Shown piece by piece: positions 33,122-41,655 of a DNA stretch of 64,000 bases. A model generated the notes under the pieces. It was not told the DNA's origin. It saw nothing but the letters and a program-made list of their open reading frames with translations, and made no database searches. The translations under genes were made by a program, and so were the position numbers. Each line of letters begins with the position of its first letter. The first letter of the stretch is position 1. The stretch is from NCBI RefSeq assembly GCF_018409545.1, contig NZ_AP024564.1, positions 1 to 64,000 of the forward strand. Reading direction: 5' to 3'. This DNA is from Allochromatium tepidum (lineage in GTDB: Bacteria; Pseudomonadota; Gammaproteobacteria; Chromatiales; Chromatiaceae).

Positions 33122-34273
33122 ATGGCGACACTCACCAAAACACTCAAGCTTCCGTTCCTGCGGCTTAATCAAGCCAAGATGGAGCAGTTCGAGCGGTTGC
33201 AGCAACTCAATACCGAGGTCGCCAATCAGATCCTCGCCCTCCCTAAAGCCGAACGACGCGCCTTGACCTCCAAGGCGTTTGCCCACCTCGACATCGGCTC
33301 GGCGTGGATCAACCAGACCATCCGCAATGCCAACGCCCGCACGCCGATCAAACATTTCCGGCGGCTACCACTAGAGACCAATAACCAGAATTGGACACTG
33401 CATCGGGTCGGCGAGACCTTCAGTCTCGGATTTGGCCTGGTGCGCGGCGTCAAAAAGCGCGTACCGCTGGAGGTGCATATGGCCTCCCACCAGGCGTGGC
33501 TGGAGGCGGTGCTCGATGGTCGAGCCAAAGCGGGAAGTCTGAAACTGGTGCGCTCCAAAAAAGGGATCTGGTCAGCCTGTCTCTCGGTGTCGATGGAGGT
33601 TCCCGACGCCACAGAGACCGGGCGCTGGATCGGGATCGACCGGGGGCAGAATATTCCCGTTGTGGCCGCTACGCCGGATGGTCCCGTGGTGTTCTGGAAA
33701 GCGGCGCGCATCCGTCATGTGCGGCGCGTCTATGCCCAACGGCGCGCGCGGCTTCAGAAACGGGGTAAACATCAGGCGGTCAGGAAACTGGAGTCGCGCG
33801 AACGGCGCATCGTCACCCATATCAACCACTGCATCAGCCGTGAATTGGTCGAGTTGGCCCAACGACTGGAGGCCGGGATTCGCTTGGAAGACCTGTCCGG
33901 GATTCGCCAATCCTCCAAACAGTCTAAAGCCGCCAAGCGCGATGCCGGACACAACCGCGACTACTGGCCGTTCTATCAGCTGGAAACCTTCATCCGCTAC
34001 AAAGCGATGCAGGCCGGCGTGGCGGTGGACGCCGTGCGTCCGCACTATACCTCCAAGACCTGTCATCACTGCGGCGCCCTCAATGAGCGGCGCAAACACG
34101 CCTATGTCTGCACACGCTGCGGACACCAGGCGCACGCCGATGCCAACGCGGCGCAAAACGTCCGCGACTGGTATGGGCTGTGCTGCCCAGTGGTTCTTGA
34201 GGCTCCACTGGGCGGGCCGCATGACCCGGCCCCAAAGCGGGTACGCGAAATCACCGCGAAAGCGGTGATGTAG
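33122..34273 (+). CDS. tnpB: TnpB RNA-guided endonuclease (zinc-ribbon type)
   Basis: A 383-residue TnpB: RuvC motifs WIGIDRGQNIPVV (Asp), IRLEDLSGI (Glu) and HADANAAQNV (Asp), and a full zinc ribbon CHHCG...CTRCG. It is not closely related to the genes at 31283 or 61792. The right-end hairpin at 34298-34336 should be the 3' part of its guide RNA. No tnpA accompanies it, so mobility would depend on a TnpA in trans such as the one at 30822. Confidence 0.9.
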   Translation: MATLTKTLKLPFLRLNQAKMEQFERLQQLNTEVANQILALPKAERRALTSKAFAHLDIGSAWINQTIRNANARTPIKHFRRLPLETNNQNWTLHRVGETFSLGFGLVRGVKKRVPLEVHMASHQAWLEAVLDGRAKAGSLKLVRSKKGIWSACLSVSMEVPDATETGRWIGIDRGQNIPVVAATPDGPVVFWKAARIRHVRRVYAQRRARLQKRGKHQAVRKLESRERRIVTHINHCISRELVELAQRLEAGIRLEDLSGIRQSSKQSKAAKRDAGHNRDYWPFYQLETFIRYKAMQAGVAVDAVRPHYTSKTCHHCGALNERRKHAYVCTRCGHQAHADANAAQNVRDWYGLCCPVVLEAPLGGPHDPAPKRVREITAKAVM

Positions 34274-34297
34274 CTAGAACCGCAACTTCTCCGCCCC

Positions 34298-34336
34298 GGA
34301 CGGAATCCCCGTCCTTTAGGGCGGGGAGGAGGTCAA
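34298..34336 (+). ncRNA. Right-end hairpin, 3' part of the predicted guide (omega) RNA
   Basis: CCCCGTCCTTTAGGGCGGGG followed by AGGAGGTCAA, just 3' of tnpB. By analogy with IS200/IS605 elements the guide would be the flank beginning after GTCAA (about 34337). Confidence 0.5.
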
Positions 34337-34455
34337 TCGGCTTCAGCCTAGTGGCGCTGGGATATCTGTCCTGGCTGGCGTGGCGGGCGGTGCGCGGACG
34401 GTTGCTGTCGCGGCTGATGCGTGATCAAGACGATCTGACCGGCTCGGGCGACTGA
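34337..34455 (+). pseudogene. 3' remnant of a small membrane-protein gene
   Basis: The frame entering from the IS end reads SLVALGYLSWLAWRAVRGRLLSR and ends DDLTGSGD before a TGA. It looks like the C-terminal transmembrane helix and tail of a protein cut off by the tnpB element. Confidence 0.4.
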
Positions 34456-34494
34456 GACGTTGCGATCACGACTAAACCACTGGAGAACAGAACC

Positions 34495-34956
34495 ATGCCA
34501 TTCACGACACTGTCACGCGGGGCGCTGTGGAGCCTGCTGCTCATGCTCCTGATGTTCGGGACCGTTCAGGCCGATCCCATCGCCGAGGTCGCGCGGATCC
34601 TCGACGACATTCGCCAGGATCAGCCGGTGCCGCGCCTGGACTATCTGCACCCTGTCGCACCCATGAATCCCGGATGCGCGCTCTTCGAGGGGCAGTATGG
34701 CGCCGTCACCCTCCAGGTCGAGACCCATCCCGACAGTCCGCGTGTCGCCTCGCTCCTGCTCCGGATCCCCGGCCCGGATCAGACCCGCGCCCTGCTCCCG
34801 ACCGTCTCGCGCGTACTCGGACCACCGCACAGTCAGGATCGACGCCAATCGGTCTATGGCTGGGAGTGGCCCGACTATCGCGCTGCTTCGCTCCACTATG
34901 TCCCCGGCGGCTCCGGCGCACCGGGTCAGACGATCGTGTCGCTGTTCTATCGCTAG
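34495..34956 (+). CDS. Secreted protein of unknown function
   Basis: A 153-residue protein with a clear signal peptide (basic start, LWSLLLMLLMFGTVQA, cleavage after about residue 26). The mature part is about 125 residues with a single internal Cys and a beta-rich C-terminal half. Genes on both sides are chromosomal in character (DraG-like, YebG), so this block may have been captured from a chromosome. No family is recognised. Confidence 0.6.
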   Translation: MPFTTLSRGALWSLLLMLLMFGTVQADPIAEVARILDDIRQDQPVPRLDYLHPVAPMNPGCALFEGQYGAVTLQVETHPDSPRVASLLLRIPGPDQTRALLPTVSRVLGPPHSQDRRQSVYGWEWPDYRAASLHYVPGGSGAPGQTIVSLFYR

Positions 34957-34991
34957 CCGATCCGGCTGACCGGACCATCGAGGACATCCCC

Positions 34992-35948
34992 ATGTGCACT
35001 GACAAGGCTTCAGGTACGCCCTCACTCCGCGCTCGCTATCACGGGGCCCTGCTGGGACTGGCCGCCGGCGATGCGCTCGGCACCACGCTGGAGTTCACCC
35101 GTCCCGGCACCTTCGAGCCGATCACGGACATGGTCGGCGGCGGTCCCTTCCGGCTCGCCCCCGGCCAGTGGACCGATGACACCTCGATGGCGCTGTGTCT
35201 GGCCGAGAGCCTGATCGAATGCCGGGGCTTCGATGCCGCCGATCAGATGCGCCGCTACCGGCGCTGGCGGGACGAGGGCTATTGGAGCAGTACCGGGCGC
35301 TGCTTCGACATCGGCAACACCGTGGCCGGTGCCCTGAACCGCTTCATCGACACCGGCGATCCCTTCGCCGGCGTGACCGATCCCCACACCGCCGGCAACG
35401 GCTCGCTGATGCGTCTGGCCCCGATCCCACTGGCCTTCGCCCGTGATCCGGTCGCCGCCGTGGAACAGGCCGGGCGGATGTCGCGCACCACCCATGGAGC
35501 GGACGAGGCGGTCGATGCCTGCCGCTACTATGCCGGACTGCTCATCGGCGCCCTCCAGGGCGTGGAGAAGCCTGTGCTGCTCGCCCCGCACTTCGCCCCC
35601 GTGGGCGTCGACTGGAACCAAACACCCCTGGCCCCGGCCATCGCCACGATCGCCGCCGGTTCCTTCAAGGAGCGCCATCCCCCGGCCATCCGGGGCACCG
35701 GCTATGTGGTCCAGGCGCTCGAAGCGGCGCTGTGGGCCTTCCACACCAGCGACACTTTTGCGGACGGGGCGCTCAAGGCGGTCAATCTGGGCGAGGATGC
35801 CGATACCACCGGGGCCATCTATGGCCAGTTGGCCGGCGCCTACTATGGCGTGGCGGCGATTCCCGCGCCCTGGCGCGCCCGACTGACCCACGCCGAGTCG
35901 ATCGCCCGCCTGGCCGATGGGCTACTGGATCTGGCGGCGACGGATTGA
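34992..35948 (+). CDS. ADP-ribosylglycohydrolase (DraG-like)
   Basis: A 318-residue protein of the DraG/ARH fold. The binuclear-metal motifs are WTDDTSMALCLAESL near residue 58 and NLGEDADTTGAIYGQLAGA near residue 265; YHGALLGLAAGDALG opens the fold. The enzymes remove ADP-ribose from arginine and other acceptors; DraG itself reactivates nitrogenase, but no draT or nif gene is seen, so another substrate is possible. The start at 34992 is chosen because family-like sequence begins shortly after it. Confidence 0.88.
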   Translation: MCTDKASGTPSLRARYHGALLGLAAGDALGTTLEFTRPGTFEPITDMVGGGPFRLAPGQWTDDTSMALCLAESLIECRGFDAADQMRRYRRWRDEGYWSSTGRCFDIGNTVAGALNRFIDTGDPFAGVTDPHTAGNGSLMRLAPIPLAFARDPVAAVEQAGRMSRTTHGADEAVDACRYYAGLLIGALQGVEKPVLLAPHFAPVGVDWNQTPLAPAIATIAAGSFKERHPPAIRGTGYVVQALEAALWAFHTSDTFADGALKAVNLGEDADTTGAIYGQLAGAYYGVAAIPAPWRARLTHAESIARLADGLLDLAATD

Positions 35949-36026
35949 AGCCAGGGTCGACACCCATGATGCCATCGCCGGGCACCGTCACAGGACCGTC
36001 GAACGCTCCGCCCTTTGCTCAGCCGG

Positions 36027-36189
36027 CTAGGGCACAGGCGGTACGGACCAGAAGAACCCGCCGAGAACCACACCAATGAGCAACAGCGGTGGAACGAAAC
36101 CCGTGCTCACCGCCGGCCCCCAGAATGGCCGGCGTCGGATCGCGGACGTCTGAAACTGTCTCGAAGTCATCGCCAACCCCTGTGTCTTC
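36027..36189 (-). CDS. Small single-pass membrane protein
   Basis: 54 residues starting MKTQGLAMTSRQF, with a hydrophobic segment VPPLLLIGVVLGGFFWSV near the C-terminus. It starts 24 bases downstream of the stop of the Fur-box-preceded gene at 36214, so the two probably form an operon. AGGTG lies upstream of the ATG. Unknown function; a role in iron metabolism is an inference from the shared promoter. Confidence 0.4.
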
Positions 36190-36213
36190 ATGAATGGCAC
36201 CTGATCCATCCCG

Positions 36214-36498
36214 TCAAGGCTGCCAACCCGAATCACCCTGTTGCTCGCGCAGACGCTGCACCTCGGCGAGGCAGCGCCAGTGACAGGCCAGCCGACGATA
36301 GGCGCACAGCTGATCGGGTTCCCGACAATCGGTGGGGTGCAGGCACAGGGCGTCGATATGGCACAGGATGGTCTCGGCCAGCGCGACCGAGCGATCGCGG
36401 ACATACTGATGAATGAGATCGGCAAGCCGTCGGCGCAGGTGCGAGGCTTCCAGGCGCGTGAGGTCGTCGAGTTCCAGGTGGTGCGTCAGGGCGGACAT
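36214..36498 (-). CDS. Small Cys-rich protein behind a Fur box
   Basis: 94 residues, helical, with cysteines in CHIDALCLHPTDCREPDQLCAYRRLACHWRC (about 46-75). That pattern could bind a metal or an Fe-S cluster. GGGAG lies eight bases before the ATG at 36498. A strong Fur-like site at 36578-36596 suggests expression under iron limitation. I do not recognise the family. Confidence 0.55.
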   Translation of the reverse strand: MSALTHHLELDDLTRLEASHLRRRLADLIHQYVRDRSVALAETILCHIDALCLHPTDCREPDQLCAYRRLACHWRCLAEVQRLREQQGDSGWQP

Positions 36499-36577
36499 GG
36501 TGTGTTTCTCCCGAGATGAGCGGTTGAGGAAACACCCGGCTTGGCGATCCGATCTGGAGTGGCTGGCGGGTCTATTT

Positions 36578-36596
36578 GATAATGATTCTCATTTTA
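36578..36596. promoter_or_regulatory. Fur box
   Basis: GATAATGATTCTCATTTTA matches 15 of 19 positions of the classical Fur consensus, 80 bp upstream of the gene at 36498. The rest of the gap to yebG shows nothing else. Confidence 0.65.
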
Positions 36597-36752
36597 TACC
36601 AAAGATGCCCCCTGTCAAGCAGTCGGCACACACGGCTCAGAACGCTCAGACCCAGATCACCGCCTCATGCGCTCAACATTGTGGCAGTAGCGATCTATTT
36701 CCGACTTTAATACCCTGATATTTCGCAATGCGAACGTGCATGGATGTACGCT

Positions 36753-37052
36753 CTAATGAACGCCATTCGTCACCCTGGGTGACGGTTCGTTCACCACCGG
36801 ATCCGGCCCGGACTCCACCGGCTTGCCTTTGAGGATCAACTCGACCTCGCGCGCATGACGCGCTAGGTGCACCGTCAGCGTTTCCAGGTCTTCATCGGGC
36901 AGGTTCGGCAACACCGATCCGGCGCGCAGCCAGTCGGCCAGCCGCTCGGCGTTCTCCAGGATCCGGTCATAGGCTTCGGCGGCCTTCTTGTCGGCGGTGC
37001 GCAAGCGTTCCACTCCCCGGCGGTCACGGACGATGTATTCGATCTCGATCAT
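36753..37052 (-). CDS. yebG: YebG-family SOS protein
   Basis: A 99-residue protein matching YebG throughout: IEYIVRDRRGVERLRTADKKAAEAYDRILENAERLADWLR, then a helical second half, ending in a variable tail. YebG is a LexA-regulated protein of unclear function. A CTG-N10-CAG box lies 10-25 bases upstream, consistent with SOS control. Confidence 0.85.
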   Translation of the reverse strand: MIEIEYIVRDRRGVERLRTADKKAAEAYDRILENAERLADWLRAGSVLPNLPDEDLETLTVHLARHAREVELILKGKPVESGPDPVVNEPSPRVTNGVH

Positions 37053-37061
37053 GGTGTGGCC

Positions 37062-37077
37062 CTGTTTTGGCCATCAG
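37062..37077. promoter_or_regulatory. Candidate LexA (SOS) box
   Basis: On the minus strand CTGATGGCCAAAACAG fits CTG-N10-CAG, but the inner bases are only partly like the E. coli consensus. Confidence 0.4.
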
Positions 37078-37314
37078 TGGTCTGGGTTGGGGAGTATAGC
37101 GCTCAGGGTTCCGCCCCTGGTTCTCCCCGCCCTGTTTTGCCGACTGGCATCCGCTGGATGCAGCCTGAGTGCCACGATGTCCGGCACCCATGTGCTCGGT
37201 GCTTGGGACGCGCCCAATAGATTAGGAAGGGATTAAAAATAGATTAAAAGAAGATTAGGCGATTTTGGGCATCAAAAAAAGTTCTTTTATTTCAATATTT
37301 TAAGTTCGATTTTT

Positions 37315-39056
37315 GTAACTTCTCAATAAGTCATGGCGGCGTTGTCTGACGAGATCCGTTACAGTAGGCGTCATCCCCTGATCCAGCGACCAACCATCAC
37401 CCACCGCCCCATGCCGATACCGATTCAACTGCCTGACATCCCGGAAGCGGAGCGCACGCCGCTGGTGGAGCAGTTGTTGAGTCTGATCGAAGCGCTGATG
37501 GAAGCCAACCAGCGGCAAGCGGAGCAGATCCAACAGTTGCGCGATGAGATCGCGATCCTGAAGGGAGAGAAGGCGCGTCCCGTATTCAAGCCCAGTGGGA
37601 TGGAGGGGTCAGGCCAGGGCGCGGGGGGAGGCGAAGAGGGCGGTGAGGAGAAGCCACGTCGGGCCGGTTCGAGCAAACGGGCCAAGACCCAAGAGCTGAT
37701 CATTCACGAAGACTGTCCGATCGCGCCGCGCGAAGAGGTGCCGGCGACGGCGCGCTTCAAGGGCTACCGGGATTTCATCGTTCAGGATCTGCACATTGGG
37801 GCGCACAACACGCGCTATCGTTTGGAAGTGTGGCAGACGCCGGAGGGAGAGTGGTTGTGCGGAGAGCTCCCGGCCACGGTGCAGGGGAGTCATTTCGGGG
37901 CGGGTTTGCGCGCCTATGTACTCTACCAATACCATCAGTGCCATGTCACCCAGCCGTTGTTGCGCGAGCAACTCCTGGAGTGGGGAATCGACATCTCCGT
38001 CGGTCAGATCGACGCCCTGCTCAGCGGTCGCAACGACGTCTTCTTCGCCGAAAAGGACCAGCTCCTGGAGGTGGGGCTGGAGGTCAGCTCCTACGTCACG
38101 GTCGATGACTCCGGGGCGCGCCATCAGGGGCGCAACGGCTACGTCACCCACATCGGCAATGACTTCTTCGCCTGGTTCTCCAGCAGCGAAAGCAAGAGCC
38201 GGATCAATTTCCGGCGCCTGCTGCAAGCCGGTGAGCCGTTCTACAGCCTCAATGACGAGGCCCTGGCCTATTGGCGCGCCCAAGGTCTGCCTCAGGCCAT
38301 GTGCCGGGCGCTGATGGCACCGCCGATCCTGGAACTGACGACGACCACCGCTTGGGAGGCCCATCTTCAGACCCTGGGTATCACCCAGGAGCGCCATCAG
38401 CGCATCGCTACAGAAGGGGCCTTGCTCGGCGGCGTCCTGGCCAAAGGGCTCTCACGCGAGTTGGTCATCGTCAGCGATGGCGCCGGACAGTTCGCCATCC
38501 TGCTCCATGCCCTGTGCTGGGTGCACGCCGAACGCCGGATTCATACGCTCATCCCACTCAATGAGCGCCACCGCCAGGATCAGCAGCGGGTGCGCGCCCA
38601 ACTCTGGGCGCTCTACGCCGACCTCAAGGCGTACCGGTGCGACCCCGATCCCGACGCCATCGCCGGCCTACGCGCCCGCTTCAAGGCCCTGTTCACCCAG
38701 AAAACCTCTTGGGCCACGCTCAATGCGCTCCTCAAGCGCCTCAAGGCCCATCAGCAAGAACTCCTTCTCGTACTCCTGCGCCCCGACATCCCGCTACACA
38801 CCAACGGTAGCGAGAACGACATCCGCAGCTACGTCAAATGGCGCAAGATCAGTGGCGGAACCCGCAGTGATCTGGGACGCCGCTGCCGCGACACCTTTGC
38901 CAGCCTGAAGAAGACCTGTCGTAAGCTCGGGATCTCCTTCTGGGACTACCTCAACGACCGGATTGGGCAGGTGGGCGCTATCCCGCCGTTGCCCGAGATC
39001 GTGCGCCAACGGGCTTTAGCCGCCAAGGGCGTGCCGTGAGTTATTGAGAAGTTACC
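37315..39056 (+). mobile_element. IS66-like insertion sequence
   Basis: Terminal inverted repeats GTAACTTCTCAATAA at 37315-37329 and its complement at 39041-39055 bracket one transposase gene. The right end is followed immediately by the iteron array, so the IS has landed at the border of the TrfA-type origin. Confidence 0.75.
37411..39039 (+). CDS. IS66-family transposase
   Basis: About 542 residues from the ATG at 37411 (an earlier in-frame start is at 37333). It has an N-terminal leucine-zipper-like segment (VEQLLSLIEALMEANQRQAEQIQQLRDEIAIL), a zinc-finger-like region, and a DDE domain with VTVDDSGARH, LVIVSDGAGQF and GSENDIRSYVKWRKISGG (catalytic Glu). The C-terminal SFWDYLNDRIG is typical. 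No accessory TnpA or TnpB genes of IS66 are present, as in the single-gene subgroup. Confidence 0.85.
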   Translation: MPIPIQLPDIPEAERTPLVEQLLSLIEALMEANQRQAEQIQQLRDEIAILKGEKARPVFKPSGMEGSGQGAGGGEEGGEEKPRRAGSSKRAKTQELIIHEDCPIAPREEVPATARFKGYRDFIVQDLHIGAHNTRYRLEVWQTPEGEWLCGELPATVQGSHFGAGLRAYVLYQYHQCHVTQPLLREQLLEWGIDISVGQIDALLSGRNDVFFAEKDQLLEVGLEVSSYVTVDDSGARHQGRNGYVTHIGNDFFAWFSSSESKSRINFRRLLQAGEPFYSLNDEALAYWRAQGLPQAMCRALMAPPILELTTTTAWEAHLQTLGITQERHQRIATEGALLGGVLAKGLSRELVIVSDGAGQFAILLHALCWVHAERRIHTLIPLNERHRQDQQRVRAQLWALYADLKAYRCDPDPDAIAGLRARFKALFTQKTSWATLNALLKRLKAHQQELLLVLLRPDIPLHTNGSENDIRSYVKWRKISGGTRSDLGRRCRDTFASLKKTCRKLGISFWDYLNDRIGQVGAIPPLPEIVRQRALAAKGVP

Positions 39057-39066
39057 GATTTTTGCG

Positions 39067-39242
39067 GTGCCACCATGGGTTCTATCCCGTGCCACCATGG
39101 GTTCTATCCCGTGCCACCATGGGTTCTATCCCGTGCCACCATGGGTTCTATCCCGTGCCACCATGGGTTCTATCCCGTGCCACCATGGGTTTTATCCCGT
39201 GCCACCATGGGTTCTATCCCGTGCCACCATGGGTTCTATCCC
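39067..39242. repeat. Eight tandem 22-bp iterons of the TrfA-type origin
   Basis: GTGCCACCATGGGTTCTATCCC is repeated eight times with one variant (copy six). Further copies of CATGGGTTCTATCCCATG occur at about 39339 and 39382, giving palindromic arms CATGGG/CCCATG. A period of 22 bp keeps all copies on one helix face, as in IncP oriV. Short reading frames across it arise only from the repeat. Confidence 0.85.
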
Positions 39243-39338
39243 GTGCCCGACAGATAGCCCAACGTCCCACCTCATGAAGACTCAGCGGCTTATTTCCGTC
39301 CCGTGTGACTTGAAAATGGCTGGACAAGAGCGAGAGGC

Positions 39339-39406
39339 ATGGGTTCTATCCCATGTCTGACATGGTGCCAAGGCCAGCCAACCATGGGTTCTATCCCATG
39401 CGTTGA
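39339..39406. repeat. Two isolated iterons next to trfA
   Basis: Two full palindromic copies CATGGGTTCTATCCCATG lie between the tandem array and the 3' end of the trfA-like gene; they could act in copy control or handcuffing. Confidence 0.65.
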
Positions 39407-39435
39407 CCGGCCGAAACCTGATCTTGGTCGGGAGA

Positions 39436-40419
39436 TCAGTCTTTCTTCTTCGAGCGTCGGGCGAGATGTTTTGCCTGACTTGGCGTTGGCGTCTTGAAGA
39501 TGAGAACGAGGTCGTTTTCGTCGATACGCCACGTCCAACCTGTTGCCTCGGAAACCTTGTCCAAGGCCAAGCGGAGTTGACGGCGGAAGTCGAACAATGC
39601 TCCGTTCTCGCTCCCCGAGAGCTGATGCAGGGTCTTGACCTTGAGCGGGAAGGGCTGGGCGTGGGTTGAGTAGAAGCCGTGGAGCCACTGAGCCAGCGGC
39701 TGCCGCTTGAGCTGCTGACGTTGCTGCCAGTCGATCTGACTCCAGCCATCCGGGCCGTAGAGCGCCACGATGGCTGGGTTCATTTCGATGCAGTATTCCC
39801 CGGTCTCGTCATCGCGTCCGCCGTGCTGGATCATGGGACCGAAGTAGGCGAACTTGCCGTGCTTGGCTTCGATGACCGCAGAGGCTAGACGGCTGAAGGC
39901 GCTCTTGAGCCATTCGACGTCCTTTCCTCCCGTCGAGCGATGGATGTTTTTGAGAAAGCTGTGTGCGGTGAAATGGATACGACAGCCGACACCGCCCTGA
40001 CGTGCAAGGTGCAGGCATTGTTCCCAGACATCCAGGTCGGCTTGATCGAGCCGGGGGCCGGTGTAGCGCACCTCGTAGCCGTCCAGGCTCGTGACGAGTT
40101 CGCGATCCATGTAGCGCCTTGGGCCACGCTTGATCGCTCCGAACAATGCTGAACGCAGCGCCACATTCGGCACACCCCGAACCTGATCCGGCCAGATCGG
40201 TAGCGGCAACTGGAGGATCTTGGCCGTCTCTTCCAATTGGCGCTTCTTGGCGCGCTCGGCGCTGAGGGCTTCGAGTCGCGCAAGCGTGCCCAGCATCGAC
40301 TCTTTCGCGCGTCCTGTCGGCTTGCTCGGCGCCGTCGACGGGTCATGGGCCGGCGACTGTTCCGGGGCTGTGTTGGGGCCGGATGGAGACTCCGGCAGGG
40401 TCTGAGGTCGGCGAGCCAT
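39436..40419 (-). CDS. trfA: TrfA-like replication initiator
   Basis: A 327-residue protein whose core (LPIWPDQVRGVPNVALRSALFGAIKRGPRRYMDRELVTSL and YTGPRLDQADLDVWEQCLHLAR) is the TrfA signature of IncP-type plasmids. Two winged-helix domains bind iterons, here the 22-bp repeats beyond the gene's 3' end. The first 60 residues are a Pro/Ser-rich extension. GGAGGA precedes the ATG at 40419. A second initiator is present at 46.3 kb. Confidence 0.85.
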   Translation of the reverse strand: MARRPQTLPESPSGPNTAPEQSPAHDPSTAPSKPTGRAKESMLGTLARLEALSAERAKKRQLEETAKILQLPLPIWPDQVRGVPNVALRSALFGAIKRGPRRYMDRELVTSLDGYEVRYTGPRLDQADLDVWEQCLHLARQGGVGCRIHFTAHSFLKNIHRSTGGKDVEWLKSAFSRLASAVIEAKHGKFAYFGPMIQHGGRDDETGEYCIEMNPAIVALYGPDGWSQIDWQQRQQLKRQPLAQWLHGFYSTHAQPFPLKVKTLHQLSGSENGALFDFRRQLRLALDKVSEATGWTWRIDENDLVLIFKTPTPSQAKHLARRSKKKD

Positions 40420-40614
40420 CCTATGGTCCTCCAGGCGCCATGACGTGTGTTTTTTCCTCCCCGATCATACCCGATGGATACCGACCGGGCGAACCGAGAT
40501 GACGCGCGCTGATACGTGGCGTTGCCACGCCGCATCGTATTCGGGCATCCTGCCGGCTGGAGTCGCCATTCAGGAGGTCAAGACGCCTGTAGACCAACGC
40601 CCATCCCGGTGCCC

Positions 40615-40902
40615 TCATTGAATTTTCAGGTATTTTTTGAGCAACCGCTCGACGATCTCGGTTTCCGTGACGCGCCGCCCTTCACGAGACGATTCGCGAC
40701 TCGCTTCCGCTTTGAGCGCCGTGGCGATATGCCAGCGCAGCCGGAACATCTTCTGAACTACCGGCACCGGTGCGGAGACTTCGATCATCATTGACTCTGG
40801 AGCGCTACTGAGAGGCGGTGCGGGCGTGTCCTCGATCGCGGTAGTGTCGGCTCGAGAATTAGCACCTTCAAGAAACGCATCAACGCTCGGTTTTGGTTTC
40901 AT
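40615..40902 (-). CDS. Small RHH-like partner of ParA
   Basis: 95 residues from the ATG that overlaps the parA stop (ATGA). The N-terminal 50 residues are disordered, and the C-terminus ([42 protein letters not shown]) fits a ribbon-helix-helix or similar small DNA-binding fold, as in ParG-type centromere-binding partners. A mobile N-terminal tail is also typical of ParG. A GTG start at 40908 is possible. Confidence 0.6.
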   Translation of the reverse strand: MKPKPSVDAFLEGANSRADTTAIEDTPAPPLSSAPESMMIEVSAPVPVVQKMFRLRWHIATALKAEASRESSREGRRVTETEIVERLLKKYLKIQ

Positions 40903-41540
40903 TGCCACGAACCGTTAACCTCTTCAAATAATGATTGCATCTCAGCACTAGCAGCCTTGTCCCTGCCGTACTCGCCGACCGTCGAGCCGTCGCCGACCGA
41001 GCGCCGGTAAGCCACGCGCTCAATGATCATGGTCTTGAGCGCCGCCAGTTTTTGTTCGTTCAGAAAGCTGACCATATCGGTTGTGTCGCGCGTGCGCGGG
41101 TCAATGCGGTTGAGCAAAACCCGCACTTCCAGATCGGGGTTGTAGTCACGGGCCATATCGACGAGCGTCAGGATGTCGGTAAGAGCAGCCGCATCCAACT
41201 GCGACGCCCCGACAGGGATGATCGCGCGCTGTGCAAGCAGGAGAGCCGAGCGTAGGCCGGCCGTGTCGCGCCCGCCCGCGTCGACCACAGCCTGCTCGAA
41301 TCCTTTGGCAAGGGGGCGCCCCTCGTTCAGGATGGCCTTTTCGTGCAGGCAGGTTGTTGTGGGCGACGGAGCCTCAGGAGCGTAATCGCGACGCCACGCA
41401 GCCCAGGACGCCGCGCTCCCCTGCGGATCGCCATCAATGAGGAGCGTGCGGCTGTTTTGGGCAAACAGCGTTGCCAGATGCACGGCGATCGTGGTCTTGC
41501 CCACGCCGCCTTTCGAGTTCACGACGGCATAAATGGTCAT
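40899..41540 (-). CDS. parA: ParA-family partition ATPase
   Basis: A 213-residue ParA/MinD-type protein with a deviant Walker A motif KGGVGKTT (residues 10-17), Walker A-prime VVDAGGRD and [11 protein letters not shown]. It lacks an N-terminal HTH, so it is of the short (type Ib) class. It is coupled to the small partner gene downstream. A GATAGCTATC palindrome lies in its promoter region. Confidence 0.9.
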   Translation of the reverse strand: MTIYAVVNSKGGVGKTTIAVHLATLFAQNSRTLLIDGDPQGSAASWAAWRRDYAPEAPSPTTTCLHEKAILNEGRPLAKGFEQAVVDAGGRDTAGLRSALLLAQRAIIPVGASQLDAAALTDILTLVDMARDYNPDLEVRVLLNRIDPRTRDTTDMVSFLNEQKLAALKTMIIERVAYRRSVGDGSTVGEYGRDKAASAEMQSLFEEVNGSWQ

Positions 41541-41586
41541 CAGTTTCTCCGCAAAAAGATTTTTGCAATCCTTATTCTAGCATCAA

Positions 41587-41596
41587 GATAGCTATC
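41587..41596. promoter_or_regulatory. GATAGCTATC palindrome upstream of parA
   Basis: Perfect palindrome 47 bases upstream of the parA start. Related sites lie upstream of proQ (42341) and the gene at 42733 (42618). The core TAGCTA is that of IncP KorA operators. Confidence 0.45.
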
Positions 41597-41619
41597 AAAC
41601 CGATAGATAAATCGGCGTC

Positions 41620-41655
41620 CGCTGCTTCCGGCCTTCAGGCCGGGGAGGATGTCAA
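41620..41655 (+). repeat. Solo IS605-type right end
   Basis: CCGGCCTTCAGGCCGGGGAGGATGTCAA; the TGA stop of the proQ-like gene is formed at its edge (AATTGACATCC on the minus strand). Confidence 0.6.

Noticed and set aside
39044-39360. Reading frames through the iteron array giving repeated HGFYPVPPWVLSRATMGSIPC-like peptides
   Set aside because: They exist in several frames only because the 22-bp unit has no stop; the palindromic, evenly spaced unit beside trfA explains the sequence as iterons.
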